The notes under the pieces were generated by a model. It was not told where the DNA came from. It saw nothing but the letters and a program-made list of their open reading frames with translations, and ran no database searches. A program made the position numbers and the translations under genes. From Streptomyces antibioticus (lineage in GTDB: Bacteria; Actinomycetota; Actinomycetes; Streptomycetales; Streptomycetaceae), in NCBI RefSeq assembly GCF_001514065.1, contig NZ_KQ948424.1:779568-843567 (forward strand): DNA of 64,000 nucleotides. The letters are read 5' to 3'. Shown in pieces: positions 63,177-64,000 of the stretch (positions are counted from its first letter, which is position 1; every line of letters starts with the position of its first letter).

Positions 63177-63249
63177 CAGGGCCGGAGGGACTTGAACCCC
63201 CAACCGCCGGTTTTGGAGACCGGTGCTCTACCAATTGAGCTACGACCCT
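63177..63249 (-). tRNA. tRNA-Trp (CCA)
   Basis: A 73-base cloverleaf. Acceptor arms AGGGTCG and CGGCCCT pair (one wobble), the D arm is GCTC/GAGC, the anticodon loop is CTCCAAA with anticodon CCA, and the T arm contains GGTTCAAGTCC. The discriminator base is G, as in bacterial tRNA-Trp. The 3' CCA is not encoded. It sits just upstream of secE, its usual place in Streptomyces. Confidence 0.97.
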
Positions 63250-63336
63250 TTGTGGTTCCCCCCAAACGTACCGCATCCGCCCGAGTGCTCGGTGTGCACC
63301 GGATGAGTGCGGCCGCTGTGAGGCCAACGAGGTGAG

Positions 63337-63366
63337 AGTGTACGTGCTCCGGAGCCCAGCGTCGAA
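63337..63366 (-). promoter_or_regulatory. possible tRNA-Trp/secE promoter
   Basis: On the minus strand, TTCGAC (63366-63361) and TACACT (63342-63337) are spaced by 18 bases, about 90 bases before the tRNA. The -35 is only a partial match. Confidence 0.4.
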
Positions 63367-63474
63367 CAGAAAGGGCCTGTGGGGACCGCGACGGCCGAAG
63401 ATCGTCCTGCCGACGGCCGCTCGGCCGCCGAAGATCACCCAGGCCACCGCGCCAATAGCCCTGTGAATCCGGAC

Positions 63475-63496
63475 GGTTGTTCAGTGGTTGTTCAGT
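63475..63496 (+). repeat. tandem 11-bp repeat upstream of aspC
   Basis: GGTTGTTCAGT occurs twice with no gap (63475-63485 and 63486-63496), 50 bases before the aspC start. It could be a regulator's paired site or part of the promoter. Confidence 0.6.
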
Positions 63497-63546
63497 CTGT
63501 GAAACCCGCGTGCCGGGGGCGTTTCCGGTCTGAAACGATGGGCCCC

Positions 63547-64000
63547 ATGAGCGCTGCAACCTCTCCCACCGAGCGCCGGGTCTCCGCCCGAGTCGGCGCG
63601 ATCTCCGAGTCCGCCACCCTCGCCGTGGATGCCAAGGCCAAGGCCCTGAAGGCCGCCGGGCGCCCGGTGATCGGCTTCGGCGCCGGTGAGCCGGACTTCC
63701 CGACCCCGGACTACATCGTGCAGGCCGCCATCGAGGCCTGCTCCAACCCGAAGTACCACCGGTACACGCCGGCCGGCGGTCTCCCCGAGCTGAAGGCCGC
63801 GATCGCCGCGAAGACGCTCCGCGACTCCGGCTACGAGGTCGACGCGAGCCAGGTCCTCGTCACCAACGGTGGCAAGCAGGCCATCTACGAGGCCTTCGCC
63901 GCGATCCTCGACCCGGGCGACGAGGTCATCGTCCCGGCCCCGTACTGGACGACGTACCCGGAGTCGATCCGTCTCGCCGGCGGTGTCCCGGTGGAGGTCG
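63547..64000 (+). CDS. aspC: aspartate aminotransferase-type PLP enzyme (5' part)
   Basis: The first 151 residues of a fold-type I aminotransferase: [23 protein letters not shown], the substrate-region [13 protein letters not shown], and the cofactor-phosphate segment [12 protein letters not shown]. The PLP lysine lies beyond the window. This matches the Ib-type aspartate aminotransferase usually found next to secE/nusG in Streptomyces. ATG 63547 is the start; a weak SD is seen. Confidence 0.9.
   Translation, partial: MSAATSPTERRVSARVGAISESATLAVDAKAKALKAAGRPVIGFGAGEPDFPTPDYIVQAAIEACSNPKYHRYTPAGGLPELKAAIAAKTLRDSGYEVDASQVLVTNGGKQAIYEAFAAILDPGDEVIVPAPYWTTYPESIRLAGGVPVEV

Larger units (their letters stand above)
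63250..63546. promoter_or_regulatory. divergent region between tRNA-Trp and aspC
   Basis: This 297-base region carries the weak minus-strand promoter at 63337-63366 and, for aspC, the tandem repeat at 63475-63496. I see no ORF here with coding signs. Confidence 0.5.

Overview
The window is chromosomal DNA of a Streptomyces (or very close actinomycete). The evidence is very high GC with G/C at almost every third codon position, GTG and TTG starts, strong GGAGG-type ribosome binding sites, and the actinobacterial order of the ribosomal-protein and RNA-polymerase genes. Most of the conserved part lies on the minus strand, so the biological order runs from high to low coordinates: aspC (plus strand, cut by the window end), tRNA-Trp, secE, nusG, rplK, rplA, two lipoproteins, rplJ, rplL, rpoB, rpoC, then rpsL, rpsG, fusA, tuf, then the S10/spc/alpha cluster (rpsJ to rplQ), then truA.

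Three accessory blocks interrupt or flank this core. (1) 2-7606 (minus): a six-gene envelope-glycan operon whose first four genes overlap by ATGA (processive family-2 glycosyltransferase, GH26-like lipoprotein, two GT-C membrane glycosyltransferases), followed by a polyprenol-phosphate mannosyltransferase-type GT2 and a GtrA protein. A 1473-aa secreted multidomain protein is encoded divergently at 7958-12379. (2) 30193-36400, between tuf and rpsJ: a 1511-aa RHS polymorphic toxin with an ADP-ribosyltransferase-like C-terminal tip, its candidate immunity gene, and several small or damaged genes beside the tuf terminator. (3) 41225-48488 (plus), between rpsL and rpoC: a Crp/Fnr regulator followed by a tight five-gene cassette of class III nucleotidyl-cyclase-like protein, STAND/HEAT-like protein, SPFH protein, PycTM-like three-helix membrane protein and M48 metalloprotease.

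The third block is the most interesting. Cyclase plus PycTM-like effector is the core logic of Pycsar anti-phage signalling. Here it is joined to a STAND-like protein, an SPFH/M48 membrane module and a Crp protein with an intact cyclic-nucleotide cassette. The cyclase C-terminus and the STAND N-terminus share a glycine-rich motif (22 of 26 residues identical, nearly identical DNA), which resembles the way bacterial amyloid-signalling motifs pair an effector with an NLR-like partner. The functional model is inference. The domain calls are from reading the sequence, not from database searches.

Regulatory DNA that can be read includes sigma-HrdB-type promoters before rpsJ, rpsL, rplJ and (weaker) tRNA-Trp, leader hairpins for rplK and rplJ, several strong intercistronic hairpins inside the ribosomal operon, convergent terminators after rpoC, tuf, rplA and the 1473-aa gene, and two Streptomyces-type intergenic repeat elements.
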